Positions 35,448-44,197 of a stretch of DNA of 64,000 nucleotides are shown here, piece by piece. The position numbers were made by a program, and so were the translations under genes. The stretch's first letter is position 1. Every line of letters begins with the position of its first letter. The notes below the pieces were generated by a model. That model was not told where the DNA came from, did not search any database, and worked only from the letters and a program-made list of their open reading frames with translations. The stretch is from Cupriavidus sp. BIS7 (GTDB taxonomy: Bacteria > Pseudomonadota > Gammaproteobacteria > Burkholderiales > Burkholderiaceae), in assembly GCF_000292345.1 (NCBI RefSeq), contig NZ_ALOU01000009.1:62001-126000 (forward strand). Reading direction: 5' to 3'.

Positions 35448-36620
35448 TCAAGCGTTGGGAGCCAGGACCAGGGCGCTGCTCGTTCCCCAGTTGCGCGAGT
35501 AATTGATCCAGCCGATGCCACTTACCAGCGCATTGGCGGTATTCCGGACCTGACGCGCGCCGCCCTCGCCCATCAACTGCCTCACTGCCTCGATCAGGTT
35601 GTGCGAACAGCATGCCGCTTGCCCCGCCGAGATCTGGCCCCCGCCGGTATTCAAGGGAAGATCGCCATCGAAGGCAAAGTTCATTTCGCGAATGAACTGC
35701 ACGCCCTGACCGCGCCCACAGAAGCCGAACGCCTCTAGCTGCAGCATGATCGCGATGATGAAGTCGTCGTAGGGATGAAACGATGCAACATCCTTGAGCG
35801 CGAGCCCTGCCTGGGCAAGGGCGCGCTTGCCGCAAGCCTCGTGGCCGCTGCGGGTGACATCGACGAAATTCTCGCCGCCCTGGAAGTTGGTCCGCTCCCC
35901 GTAGCCGATCGGCGTGACGAACTTGTCGATACCCTTTTCCCTCGCGCGTCGCTTGCTGGTCATCAGCAGGCCGGACGCGGCGTCGCAGCGCATGACGCAA
36001 TCGAGCAGACGTATCGGGTCTGCAATCATGCGCGAGTTGAGGTAGTCATCGATCGTGATCGGCTTGCGCAGCTTCTCGCAGGCGTTCTCGTTCAACACGG
36101 CGTGGGCTCGCTGGGTGACCGCGAGCTTGCCCAGCATCTCGTAGTCAAGTCCGTACTGATGCTCGTAGCGCCGCGTCAGCAGGCCGAAGGCGTCGGGGGG
36201 GCCGAATACACCGTACGGATCGGTCCACTCGCGGCGGAAGCTTCGGTCACCCCGGTTGTTTTCCGCCACGCCGGTATCGGCGAACAGCAGCAAGACCGTG
36301 GTGCACAGGCCGGCATCGATCGCCGCCGCGGCACGTGCGACGCTGCCGGTGGCTGAACAGCCGCCGATATGCACCTGGTCGCAGTAGTCGAGTTCCAGGC
36401 CAAGCTGATCGGCCGTGACCTGTGCCCAGAAGCTCTCACCCGCCGCTGTCAGCCCGAACCCGGCCATGACCAGGCCGTCGATCTCCGCCTTCTCGATGCC
36501 GCTGCGCTCGAGCAAGGCGTCGAGGACCTCGGCATCAAGCTCCCAGACGTCGCGGTCGCTTTTCTCCATGGCCTTGGTTTCGGCAAAAGCGACAATCGCC
36601 GATTCGCGCAGGCTTTTCAC
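35448..36620 (-). CDS. Thiolase-like (lipid-transfer/SCP-x type) protein
   Basis: This 390-residue protein has the thiolase nucleophile region HIGGCSATGSVARAAAAI with a Cys, and HPYDDF further on. The C-terminal GHP motif of canonical thiolases is replaced by GGGQISAGQAACCSH, as in lipid-transfer thiolase-like proteins. These can act as thiolases or, with a DUF35 partner, as retro-aldolases in steroid side-chain degradation. The GTG start overlaps the crotonase stop (GTGA), and a DUF35 gene follows at once. The last steps of a CoA-thioester pathway are the likely role. Confidence 0.8.
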   Translation of the reverse strand: MKSLRESAIVAFAETKAMEKSDRDVWELDAEVLDALLERSGIEKAEIDGLVMAGFGLTAAGESFWAQVTADQLGLELDYCDQVHIGGCSATGSVARAAAAIDAGLCTTVLLLFADTGVAENNRGDRSFRREWTDPYGVFGPPDAFGLLTRRYEHQYGLDYEMLGKLAVTQRAHAVLNENACEKLRKPITIDDYLNSRMIADPIRLLDCVMRCDAASGLLMTSKRRAREKGIDKFVTPIGYGERTNFQGGENFVDVTRSGHEACGKRALAQAGLALKDVASFHPYDDFIIAIMLQLEAFGFCGRGQGVQFIREMNFAFDGDLPLNTGGGQISAGQAACCSHNLIEAVRQLMGEGGARQVRNTANALVSGIGWINYSRNWGTSSALVLAPNA

Positions 36621-37408
36621 GGCGCTTCCCCCCCTTCCGGCGCCTTGATGGGCGCCGCCTTCTTGTTCAGGAAGTCGCTCAGGCGCGCAGTCGTTTCGGC
36701 GCTGAGCGTATATTCGCTGACCAGCCGCTCGACGAAGATGCCATCGTCGTAAGACATATCCCGGATGCGCGGCAAGGCATTGGTGACGGCGAAATTGGTC
36801 AGCGGCGCGTTGGCGCAGATGCGCCGGGCCAATGCGAGCGCCTTGTCCAGCGCCTGCCCCTTGGGCACCACGTACTGCACGGCGTTGAAGCGCAGCGCCT
36901 CCTCGGCGCTCAGCACGCGTCCCGTCAGCATCAGATCCGTCATGAGGGCGGTCCCGATCAGACGGCTGATCCGCACCGAGCCCGCGCCGCCGACGAAGAT
37001 GCCACGCTGGCCCTCAGGCAGGGCGAAGAACGCCGTTTCGTCGGCGACCCGAATATGGGTGCTGGCCGCGGCCTCGAAGCCGCCACCGATGGTGGCGCCA
37101 TGCAAGGCAGAGACGAAGGGTATCCTGCCCCGAGCGATCAGCTCGGTGTCGTAATTGCGGGGATACGGAAGCTTGTGATCCTTTTCGCTTTCCCACATCG
37201 ACGCGGCGTAGGCGAGATCCAGCCCGGCGCAGAAGCACTCCCCATGGCCAAACAGAACGCCGCATTTGGCCTCTTCACCCGCGCGCATCACTGCCGCATG
37301 CAACTGCTTATGCAATACATCGTTGAAGGCATTACGCTTTTCCGGGCGGTTGAGACCGATCATGGCAACGTCGCCATCGAGTTCATAACTCACTACTTCA
37401 TTACTCAT
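36617..37408 (-). CDS. Enoyl-CoA hydratase/isomerase family protein
   Basis: This 263-residue crotonase has the oxyanion-hole motif ECFCAGLDLAYA and LHGATIGGGFEAAASTH; the acidic region reads ALPEGQRGIFVGGAGS, where the second acidic residue is replaced by Val or Gly, so chemistry may differ from a standard hydratase. The ATG at 37408 follows AAGGAGAAGG; a Met at 37435 is an alternative. It is coupled to the thiolase-like gene by GTGA and sits downstream of ligase and dehydrogenase genes in a beta-oxidation-like order. Confidence 0.87.
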   Translation of the reverse strand: MSNEVVSYELDGDVAMIGLNRPEKRNAFNDVLHKQLHAAVMRAGEEAKCGVLFGHGECFCAGLDLAYAASMWESEKDHKLPYPRNYDTELIARGRIPFVSALHGATIGGGFEAAASTHIRVADETAFFALPEGQRGIFVGGAGSVRISRLIGTALMTDLMLTGRVLSAEEALRFNAVQYVVPKGQALDKALALARRICANAPLTNFAVTNALPRIRDMSYDDGIFVERLVSEYTLSAETTARLSDFLNKKAAPIKAPEGGEAP

Positions 37409-37456
37409 TTCCTTCTCCTTCGATGTTTCGTTCATTTCACGACGGCAACAGCCCGG

Positions 37457-38968
37457 TCATCCCTGTGCCACTGCATCGAGGTGGGCCAGCAAGTTTCGTT
37501 TGAGCAACTTGCCGGTGTCAGTCATCGGCATGGAGGGCAGCACGCGAAACAGTGCCGGTTGCTTGTAGGGCGCCAGTTGTTCCCGCAGGTAGCCGCGCAG
37601 TGCTTGCTCATCGAAGCCCATGCCTTCGCGAAGCTCGAGGAAAGCGATCACCTTCTCGTTGCCATCAGACTCTCGCTGCCCAACGACCGCCGAGCGCTGC
37701 ACGCTGGGATGCTGATTGAGCACCGCTTCCACTTCTGCCGGATACACATTGAAGCCGGAGCGGATGATCATCTCCTTCAGTCGGCCAACGATGAACAGCG
37801 CGCCGTCCTCGCCCAGCCGCCCAAGGTCACCGCTGGCATACCAGCCGCCTGGACGGAACGCCTGCCGGGTAGCCTCGGGATCGCGAAAGTAACCCGGTGT
37901 CAGATACGGCCCGGCGAGCCAGATCTCCCCGGTCTCTCCCACCGCTACATCGCGATGGTCGGTGTCCACGATGCGAATGGACATGCCTTCCAGTAGGTAG
38001 CCTGCGGCGGTGTCCTGGCGCCGCACGTTGCTTGTGGTGGCGCAGCCGACCGGAGATTCCGAACTCGCATAACCGTGGTGCAGCGGAAGGCCGAAACACG
38101 CCTCCACGCGCTCCTTCAGCGCGATATCGAGCGGACTGCTTCCCGTGTAGATGTAGCGCAGATGCGGCGCTGATGGCCGGTCAATGCCATGCGTCTCGAG
38201 GTGGGCAAGAAGGCGCGAATACAGCGCCGGCGGACCTTGCAGCTGGCTGACCCGCTGATGGGCCAGTGCGTCGAGCACATCGGCGGCAGAGAAAGTCTTC
38301 TGCAAGACCAATGTTGCGCCCGAAATGAGCGACGAGGCCAGCACGGCGGCGAGGCCAAAGATATGGGTCATCGGCACGAACAGGCACAGGCGATCGTCGC
38401 GCCCGAGGCCGCGGGATTTGCAGGAAACGCGCGCGGCATGCAGCACGGCCGCGTGGGTCACCATGACGCCCTTTGGCCTTCCGGTGGTGCCGGAGGTGGA
38501 GATGATCGCCGCGACGCGCTCGGCTTCGCTGCCTTGTTCGGCGACCGACTCAAGGCGCACGTCGCCGTGCATGAGTCCGTCTAGCGTCGATGAGTGGGCC
38601 TGGTGGCGCCCGGCATGGGTCGTTGCCGCCGCCGAGACCCCCGTCGTGAAGTAGATCAGCCGCGCATCGACCAATTGCGCAAAGGCATCGACTTCGCCGG
38701 CGGCCATACGCGCATTGACTCCGCATGACCAGGCGCCGACGCGACTGCAAGCGAGCAGCAAGGCGATATGCTCGATGCAGTTCTCCGTCACGATCACCAC
38801 CCGATCGCCGGGGCGCACGCCCAGAGCGAGCAATTCCGCCTCCAGGGCGCTGGCCATCGCGCCGACCTCGGCATAGGTCACAGTGCGATCGGGGAGATAG
38901 ATGAATTCGCGGTCGGGCTCACTCGCGAGCCATGGATCGAGCAGTTCGTGGATGCGGCTTGGATTCAT
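37457..38968 (-). CDS. AMP-forming acyl-CoA/aryl-CoA ligase
   Basis: This 503-residue adenylating enzyme has the P-loop STSGTTGRPKGVMVTH, the A5 region YASSESPVG, A7 YASGDLG, hinge GRLKEMIIRSGFNVYPAEVE and the catalytic Lys in TDTGKLLKRN. All ANL-family core motifs are intact. It activates a carboxylate with ATP and CoA, giving the first CoA-thioester of the pathway encoded by its neighbours. The side-chain pocket cannot be read with confidence, so fatty, aryl or other acid is open. Confidence 0.92.
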   Translation of the reverse strand: MNPSRIHELLDPWLASEPDREFIYLPDRTVTYAEVGAMASALEAELLALGVRPGDRVVIVTENCIEHIALLLACSRVGAWSCGVNARMAAGEVDAFAQLVDARLIYFTTGVSAAATTHAGRHQAHSSTLDGLMHGDVRLESVAEQGSEAERVAAIISTSGTTGRPKGVMVTHAAVLHAARVSCKSRGLGRDDRLCLFVPMTHIFGLAAVLASSLISGATLVLQKTFSAADVLDALAHQRVSQLQGPPALYSRLLAHLETHGIDRPSAPHLRYIYTGSSPLDIALKERVEACFGLPLHHGYASSESPVGCATTSNVRRQDTAAGYLLEGMSIRIVDTDHRDVAVGETGEIWLAGPYLTPGYFRDPEATRQAFRPGGWYASGDLGRLGEDGALFIVGRLKEMIIRSGFNVYPAEVEAVLNQHPSVQRSAVVGQRESDGNEKVIAFLELREGMGFDEQALRGYLREQLAPYKQPALFRVLPSMPMTDTGKLLKRNLLAHLDAVAQG

Positions 38969-39044
38969 GGATTCTCCAGAAGGAAACAGATTCGGGCGCG
39001 ATGAATTGCCTGGATCGGCAATGCGCCCTGGCGTACCAGTGCAA

Positions 39045-40199
39045 TCAGCCGAACATATTCAAGGCATGCCGGGCGATGGCGATCTTGAGAACGTCGGTCG
39101 GCCCATCGGTGATCAGCATGCTGCGCTGATCACGCCAGAACTTCTCGATCGGCAGTTCGGTAGAGAGCCCGATACCGCCGTGGAGTTGCATGCATCGATC
39201 TGCAGCTTCAAAGGATTTGCTGTCACCGAAGTTCTTCACCATGTAGGCTTCCGTGCGAATGTCCTCGCCGCGATCGTGTTTCCACGCTGCGTGCCTGACC
39301 ATCAGTTCGAGCTGATGCCACTCGAGGTAGGAATCGGCAATCGACCATTGCACGGCTTGCCGTTCAGCAAGCGGCTTGCCGAAAGTCACCCGCTCGTTCG
39401 CGTAGCCCGCGGCCAGCTCGAGACAGCGCTCCATCACCCCGCAGGCCTTGGCGCCGTGACGCACGCGAAGTACGGTGAGCACCTTCTGTGCGTGCTTGAA
39501 GCCTTCGCCTTCGGCGCCGATGCGATTTTCCACCGGCACTCTGACATCGTCGAAAGCGATTTCCCAAGGCGTGTCGTCGACCAGCATCTTCTGTGCGCGC
39601 AGCAGTTTGACCCCGGGAGATTTCATGTCGACGATGAAGGCAGAGATCCCGCCGTGCGAGCCCTTGGTGCGGTCGGTCGCGGCCATCAGTTGCGCATAAT
39701 CGGCATCAGCCGCGCCGGTGATGAAGCGCTTGAAACCGTTGATCACGTAGTGATCGCCGTCGCGCACGGCGGTGGTCTTCATGCCTCCGGGGTCAGAACC
39801 GGCATCGGGCTCGGTCTGGGCAAAGCACCACTTCATTTCGCCGCGCAGTGTCGGCAAGAGGAAGCGCTCCTTTTGCGCGGCGTCGAGCTCATAGAGCACG
39901 GGGTACACCGTCGCGCCGAAAGGATTGATCGCCCGCACCGGCAAGGCCACCGTGCGGGCAAGTTCCGACCACACGACGGTCTTGGCGAGCAGGCCGAAGC
40001 CCAGTCCGCCGTACTCGACGGGCACATCGAACTTGTCGAGTCCCAGTTCTTTACCGAACGCGTCGACGCGGGCACGCAGTTCGGGAATCAGCTTGTCATC
40101 CTTGCGAGCGGTGAGTTCGACCGGAATGAGCTCCTCATTCACAAAGCGGCGCAGCGAATCCTTCAGCATGCGCAGTTCTTCCGGTAACGCAAAATTCAT
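39045..40199 (-). CDS. Acyl-CoA dehydrogenase family protein
   Basis: This 384-residue flavoenzyme has the family blocks CFAQTEPDAGSDPGG, GFKRFITGA, LQLHGGIGLSTELP-like segment (MQLHGGIGLSTELP) and ERVTFGKPLAERQ. It should oxidise an acyl-CoA to the enoyl-CoA with FAD and electron-transfer flavoprotein. The ATG at 40199 is preferred because GGAGA precedes it; a Met at 40223 has no properly spaced site. It lies between the ligase and a Bug receptor in the leftward catabolic run. Confidence 0.92.
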   Translation of the reverse strand: MNFALPEELRMLKDSLRRFVNEELIPVELTARKDDKLIPELRARVDAFGKELGLDKFDVPVEYGGLGFGLLAKTVVWSELARTVALPVRAINPFGATVYPVLYELDAAQKERFLLPTLRGEMKWCFAQTEPDAGSDPGGMKTTAVRDGDHYVINGFKRFITGAADADYAQLMAATDRTKGSHGGISAFIVDMKSPGVKLLRAQKMLVDDTPWEIAFDDVRVPVENRIGAEGEGFKHAQKVLTVLRVRHGAKACGVMERCLELAAGYANERVTFGKPLAERQAVQWSIADSYLEWHQLELMVRHAAWKHDRGEDIRTEAYMVKNFGDSKSFEAADRCMQLHGGIGLSTELPIEKFWRDQRSMLITDGPTDVLKIAIARHALNMFG

Positions 40200-40296
40200 C
40201 GTATCGTCTCCGTCCATACCCATTTCCTTTCAGCGCCGCTGCGTGCGCGCACGGCTACCGCGTGCACGCAGCGGCGGTTGGCCGCGCTGGCAACGC

Positions 40297-41373
40297 TCAG
40301 TGCGATGCATTCGACTCGATGTACTGGTTGAAGAAGGTCTCCATCCCCGGCGGCGACGTCTTCAGTTCGCCAATGACGCGCTCGCCGTCGGCACCCAGGA
40401 CGAAATGTGCCGGCGCCAGCGCCGCCTTTTCGTACTGCGCCATGAATTGCGGATCCTTCGACATCCTTTCCACGGCGCTGCGCAGTTCAGCAACGGCAGC
40501 ATCGGGGGCATTGGGCGGCATGAAGATCACCCGCGCCATGCGCGAGATCCTGTTCAGGTACTGCAGCGCTTCCCACTTCGCGCCGCCAGGGTTCGCATTG
40601 GCGCCGTGGATTTCGCGATAAAGCTCCATGAAGGTGGGCACATCGGGCAGGTTGGGACTGCGGTTGCCATCGCCGCGCGCGAACTGGAAGAGCGGAATCG
40701 CGAGACCCCTGCCCACCAAACTGTTTTTGGCAAAGGAGTTATAGCCGGGCAAGGAATTGCTGACCAACTGGATGTCGCCCTGGAGCATCGCCACTTCGGC
40801 CTCACGCGTCCCCTTGTAGCCGGTGATGGTCCGGTACTTGGCGCCTAGCAGGTCAAGGGCCAGACTCTGGCGCAACGCAGACCAGTCCGAACCGTTCGAA
40901 AGTACGGCGGCGCGGAACGGATTGACTTTGGCAATGTCGGCAGGTTTGGCGATGCCCGGGGCGGTGTCACGCCGAACGTAAAGCAGGTTGGTCTGCTCCA
41001 TGCCGGCAATGAACTTGAAGTCGTTGAACTGGACCCGCAGGTTCGGATGATGCAGGATCTGCTGCATCGGGTCCCAGGTAAAGAAACCGATGTTGAGCTT
41101 GTTCGTCTCGGAGACGTCGCCGAGTTGGTTCACGCCGATCAGGCCGCCGGCGCCGGTAACGTTGCGAACGACGACACTGCTGACGCCTTTCAGAAAGCGC
41201 GGCAGATTGTCCGCAAAAATGCGCCCCTCCAGGTCGGTGGGCCCGCCCACCGAGAAATTGATGATCACATTGACCACGCGGCCGGAAAACTCTTGCGCAT
41301 GCGCAATGCCCATGCCAGCACAAAGCATCGCCATGCCGCAGGCAACGCGGCGAAGTTCAGTCATCAGACGCAT
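40297..41373 (-). CDS. Divergent Bug/TctC-like periplasmic receptor
   Basis: This 358-residue protein has a signal peptide (CGMAMLCAGMGIAHA) and Bug-like blocks FSVGGPTDLEGRIFADNLP and RNVTGAGGLIGVNQ, but the usual PGGG-T-D and DGYT motifs are altered, so it is a distant family member. It is the first gene of the leftward acyl-CoA run and has a 374-base upstream region with paired TATATAGGAGTT repeats. It presumably binds the acid later activated by the ligase. Confidence 0.85.
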   Translation of the reverse strand: MRLMTELRRVACGMAMLCAGMGIAHAQEFSGRVVNVIINFSVGGPTDLEGRIFADNLPRFLKGVSSVVVRNVTGAGGLIGVNQLGDVSETNKLNIGFFTWDPMQQILHHPNLRVQFNDFKFIAGMEQTNLLYVRRDTAPGIAKPADIAKVNPFRAAVLSNGSDWSALRQSLALDLLGAKYRTITGYKGTREAEVAMLQGDIQLVSNSLPGYNSFAKNSLVGRGLAIPLFQFARGDGNRSPNLPDVPTFMELYREIHGANANPGGAKWEALQYLNRISRMARVIFMPPNAPDAAVAELRSAVERMSKDPQFMAQYEKAALAPAHFVLGADGERVIGELKTSPPGMETFFNQYIESNASH

Positions 41374-41747
41374 CTTTCAAACCCCCTAGTAGCCGACATG
41401 AAGTGAATCGCTAACTTCCAAACTCCTATATAAGTGTTAGAAGCATAGAGCTTGTCTTGACGACTTTCTTCTAGGGATATCCATAACTCCTATATAGGAT
41501 ATGCAGCATCGGCTTAATAGAGCTCCGCGCTCGCCGCTCCGCCGGCCGTGGAAAAAAAAAAGGTTCTACAGGGAGCTGCCTGTAGAACCCATGAAGCCGG
41601 AAATGCCGAGGAAAGTGCCGCCCGGACGGGGAGGAAACGGCATTCCCAGTGGAGCCTGTACAAATTGATCTTCAGAGCCGCCGCAAGAATCGGCAGGGCT
41701 CATCGGGTAGCGCGCTCAACATCTGCGGTTCGCTACCCGCACCAGCA
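41374..41747. promoter_or_regulatory. Regulatory gap between Bug receptor and porin genes
   Basis: This 374-base region holds no gene. On the minus strand the 12-mer TATATAGGAGTT occurs twice with a 64-base period (41432-41421 and 41496-41485), upstream of the Bug receptor. The distal copy is part of a perfect 12-bp palindrome TCCTATATAGGA (41488-41499). Helical phasing and position suggest operators for an unidentified regulator. The porin terminator occupies the other side. Confidence 0.5.
41551..41589 (-). terminator. Rho-independent terminator after porin gene
   Basis: Read on the minus strand, an 11-bp perfect stem GGTTCTACAGG/CCTGTAGAACC with a 6-base loop is followed by a run of ten T. 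It lies about 160 bases after the porin stop and is the clearest intrinsic terminator in the window. Confidence 0.92.
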
Positions 41748-42908
41748 TCAGAAGATGTGTCGGATACCTATGGCGGCGCCGAACATCGAGCTCTGGCCAT
41801 TGGCCAGCGCGTAGTTGTTGACCGTAAGGCTGGTGGCATAGTTGCTCGCTGCCGATTCCATGGCCAGGCCAGCATTCTTTGCGTACGCCATCGTCAGGTA
41901 GACATCGGTACGCTTCGAGAACGAGTAGTCGGCAATCAGCGCAAGCTGCCACGGATTGGCAGCGTGGACATTGCCGCCGACGTTCTTCACGTTCTGGTAG
42001 TCATACTCGAGCGTGAAGTCCAGTGCGGAAGACAGCCGATACTGGCCGCCAACCCAGTAGAAATCGTCACGCAGGATCAGGTTGCCGTTCTGGTCCTTGT
42101 TCTGGCCCCAGCGATAGCCGCCCATGACCTTGGCCGTGCCATTGATGGCGTAGCTGCCCATAACGGCAGCCTTCTTGAAGGTGCCGCTACCCGTGCCGAT
42201 CGTCGGATTCCACTGGTCGTAGCCAGCGCCTACCCCGAAAGGCCCGCTCAGGTAGCTCAAGCCTGCGCCATAGGCGGAGTCGCGGCGGAACTGCCCAGGC
42301 ACTTCACCGGTGCTACCCGAAACCGGCATGCCGGGGGTAACCTGCGGCAGCGTCGTACCCACGCCGAACGACATGTTGGCCTGTGCCGTAAGGCCGCCGA
42401 ACACGCCGGTGTACTTCACCGTATTGTCCTCGCGGAAGTTGGCACCGGCGATCACGCCGACCGGCTCATACTGGGTGGCATATCGCGCCGGGATAAAGTT
42501 GGCCAGCGTGGAGAACAACGAGTGGTATTGGCGACCAAATGTGACCTGGCCATACTGCGAGTCAAGGCCAACAAAAGCCTGACGACCAAAGATACGGCCA
42601 CCTTGCTGCTGAGCGCCGGTATCGAGAGCGAAGCCGCTTTCCAGCACGAAGATCGACTTCAGCCCGCCGCCGAGGTCTTCCGTGCCACGAAGGCCCCAAC
42701 GCGAACCGGAGTAGCCGCCGGAGTCCTCGCGGACGACGCCATGGCCAGCACCGGGATTGAAGCCGTTAGCGGCCGAAGGCACGGCGGCGCCGACCTTATT
42801 GACGTACTCGATGTTGACGTCGGCCACGCCGTACAGGGTCACGCTCGATTGCGCGCTCGCCACACCGCACGCACAAACCGCTGCCAAAGCAAAAATCGTT
42901 TGTTTCAC
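41748..42908 (-). CDS. Gram-negative porin (Burkholderia-type)
   Basis: This 386-residue outer-membrane trimeric porin has a signal peptide (QTIFALAAVCACGVASA) then QSSVTLYGVADVNIEY, the standard opening of Burkholderiales porins, and ends in the C-terminal IRHIF with terminal Phe. RWGLRGTEDLGGGLKSIF and GRQAFVGLDSQYGQVTFGRQ are also typical. GTG at 42908 is preferred over TTG at 42911 because GGAGGA is correctly spaced. It lies between two Bug receptors and probably admits the pathway substrate. It has its own terminator. Confidence 0.93.
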   Translation of the reverse strand: MKQTIFALAAVCACGVASAQSSVTLYGVADVNIEYVNKVGAAVPSAANGFNPGAGHGVVREDSGGYSGSRWGLRGTEDLGGGLKSIFVLESGFALDTGAQQQGGRIFGRQAFVGLDSQYGQVTFGRQYHSLFSTLANFIPARYATQYEPVGVIAGANFREDNTVKYTGVFGGLTAQANMSFGVGTTLPQVTPGMPVSGSTGEVPGQFRRDSAYGAGLSYLSGPFGVGAGYDQWNPTIGTGSGTFKKAAVMGSYAINGTAKVMGGYRWGQNKDQNGNLILRDDFYWVGGQYRLSSALDFTLEYDYQNVKNVGGNVHAANPWQLALIADYSFSKRTDVYLTMAYAKNAGLAMESAASNYATSLTVNNYALANGQSSMFGAAIGIRHIF

Positions 42909-43009
42909 CAAGATTCCTCCACCTCATTGTTTTAGTTTCATAACCCTGTGACGCCCGGCCACGAGGTCATAGCGTTGCCAGGGGACAAACTGACGTTCGA
43001 TTCCCCCCT

Positions 43010-43021
43010 TTTTGCGCAAAA
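43010..43021. promoter_or_regulatory. 12-bp palindrome TTTTGCGCAAAA upstream of porin
   Basis: A perfect 12-bp palindrome about 100 bases before the porin start. It may be a regulator site; no -35/-10 pair can be assigned with confidence. Confidence 0.3.
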
Positions 43022-43040
43022 CAGCCGCGCACATCCGTGA

Positions 43041-43083
43041 ACGAACGCAGCCCCTCGCACCTCCAGCGAGGGTCTGCGTTCGT
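43041..43083 (-). terminator. Long hairpin after Bug receptor gene
   Basis: A 10-bp stem (ACGAACGCAG/CTGCGTTCGT) continues after one mismatch into a further 7 bp (CCCTCGC/GCGAGGG) with a 7-base loop. It lies about 40 bases after the stop of the leftward Bug gene. There is no T-run, so it may stabilise RNA rather than terminate. Confidence 0.55.
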
Positions 43084-43125
43084 CCTGTCTATCGAGCTTG
43101 AATCTGCTGCAGGTCTGCAGGGGGA

Positions 43126-44118
43126 CTAGTCGATCTGGATCCCCGCATCGGTGGCGATCTTCGACCAGACCTCCAGATCCCGGCTGACCGTCTCGCTAAA
43201 CTGCGCCGGGGTCTTCACAGGTGGCGCGCCGAAGTTCATGGCCTTCATGGCGGCTGCGAGTTCGGGCGACGACTGGGCTTTGTTGATTTCGTCGGACAGC
43301 CTCTTCACGATCGCCGGGTTGGTTCCCGCCGGTGCGAAGATGCCAAACCAGCCCACTGCATCGAACTTGTAGCCCTGTTCACCCATCGTCTTGACATCAG
43401 GCAACTGCGGTGCGCGCGTATTGCCCGCAATGGCAATTGCGCGGACCTTTCCGGAGCGCAGGAAGGGGACTGGCGCGCTCGGATCGGTCCAGCCGATCTT
43501 CACCACGCCCGAGGAAAGGTCCGTCAGCAACTGGGTCGCAGTCCGGTAGGGCACGTGATCGGTCTTCGTGCCGGTCTTCTTCTTGAGCCATTCCATCATC
43601 AGCTGCCCCGAAGATCCCGTGGCCCACGTCGCGTAGCTGTACTTGTCCGGATTTTCCTTCAGCAACTGGATCAACTCCGGCAGGTTGTGCACCGGCAAAT
43701 CGTTGCTCACCAGCAGTACCACGCCACCCTCGCAGGTCTCGGCAACGGGTACAAGGTTCTTCCTCGGATCGTAAGGAATGTTCTTCAGTACGGCCGGCGA
43801 GATAACCGCGGCCGATGCCGTGGTGTAAAGGAGCGTGTACCCGTCGGCCGGCGCCTTGACTACAGCGTTGACGCCAACGACTCCACTGCCGCCCGGCCGG
43901 TTGTCAACCACAACGGGTTGCTTCAAGGCTACCGACAGGCGCTGTGCCATCAGGCGCGCCAGCGCGTCGGTTCCCGATCCCGCCGACGAGGCCACGACCA
44001 ACTGAATCGGGCGAGACGGCCATGCGTCTTCGGCCCGCACCGGCCCCGACGCGCACAACCCCAGAAGTGCTGCCGCGCCCAGCGCGACCGTCAACATCTT
44101 CTGCATTCTTGATGCCAT
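43126..44118 (-). CDS. Bug/TctC-type periplasmic substrate-binding receptor
   Basis: This 330-residue receptor has a signal peptide (MLTVALGAAALLGLCASGPVRA) and the family blocks VVASSAGSGTDALARLMAQ, DNRPGGSGVVGVNAV and ADGYTLLYTT. The ATG at 44118 follows GGGGAAGAC; a TTG at 44130 is also in frame. It follows the BKACE gene in the same direction, after an intergenic hairpin, and may provide its substrate. It is the fourth Bug receptor in the window. Confidence 0.93.
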   Translation of the reverse strand: MASRMQKMLTVALGAAALLGLCASGPVRAEDAWPSRPIQLVVASSAGSGTDALARLMAQRLSVALKQPVVVDNRPGGSGVVGVNAVVKAPADGYTLLYTTASAAVISPAVLKNIPYDPRKNLVPVAETCEGGVVLLVSNDLPVHNLPELIQLLKENPDKYSYATWATGSSGQLMMEWLKKKTGTKTDHVPYRTATQLLTDLSSGVVKIGWTDPSAPVPFLRSGKVRAIAIAGNTRAPQLPDVKTMGEQGYKFDAVGWFGIFAPAGTNPAIVKRLSDEINKAQSSPELAAAMKAMNFGAPPVKTPAQFSETVSRDLEVWSKIATDAGIQID

Positions 44119-44163
44119 TGTCTTCCCCAATCTAATTGTTTTGTTGACGGTCGCTCAGCCGTC

Positions 44164-44184
44164 AGCCTGGCGAGGCGCCAGGCT
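44164..44184 (-). terminator. 9-bp hairpin between BKACE and Bug genes
   Basis: AGCCTGGCG and CGCCAGGCT form a perfect stem with a 3-base loop, 13 bases after the BKACE stop. No T-tract follows, so partial termination or RNA processing within the operon is more likely than full stop. Confidence 0.45.
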
Positions 44185-44197
44185 TCGCTGGCTAACT

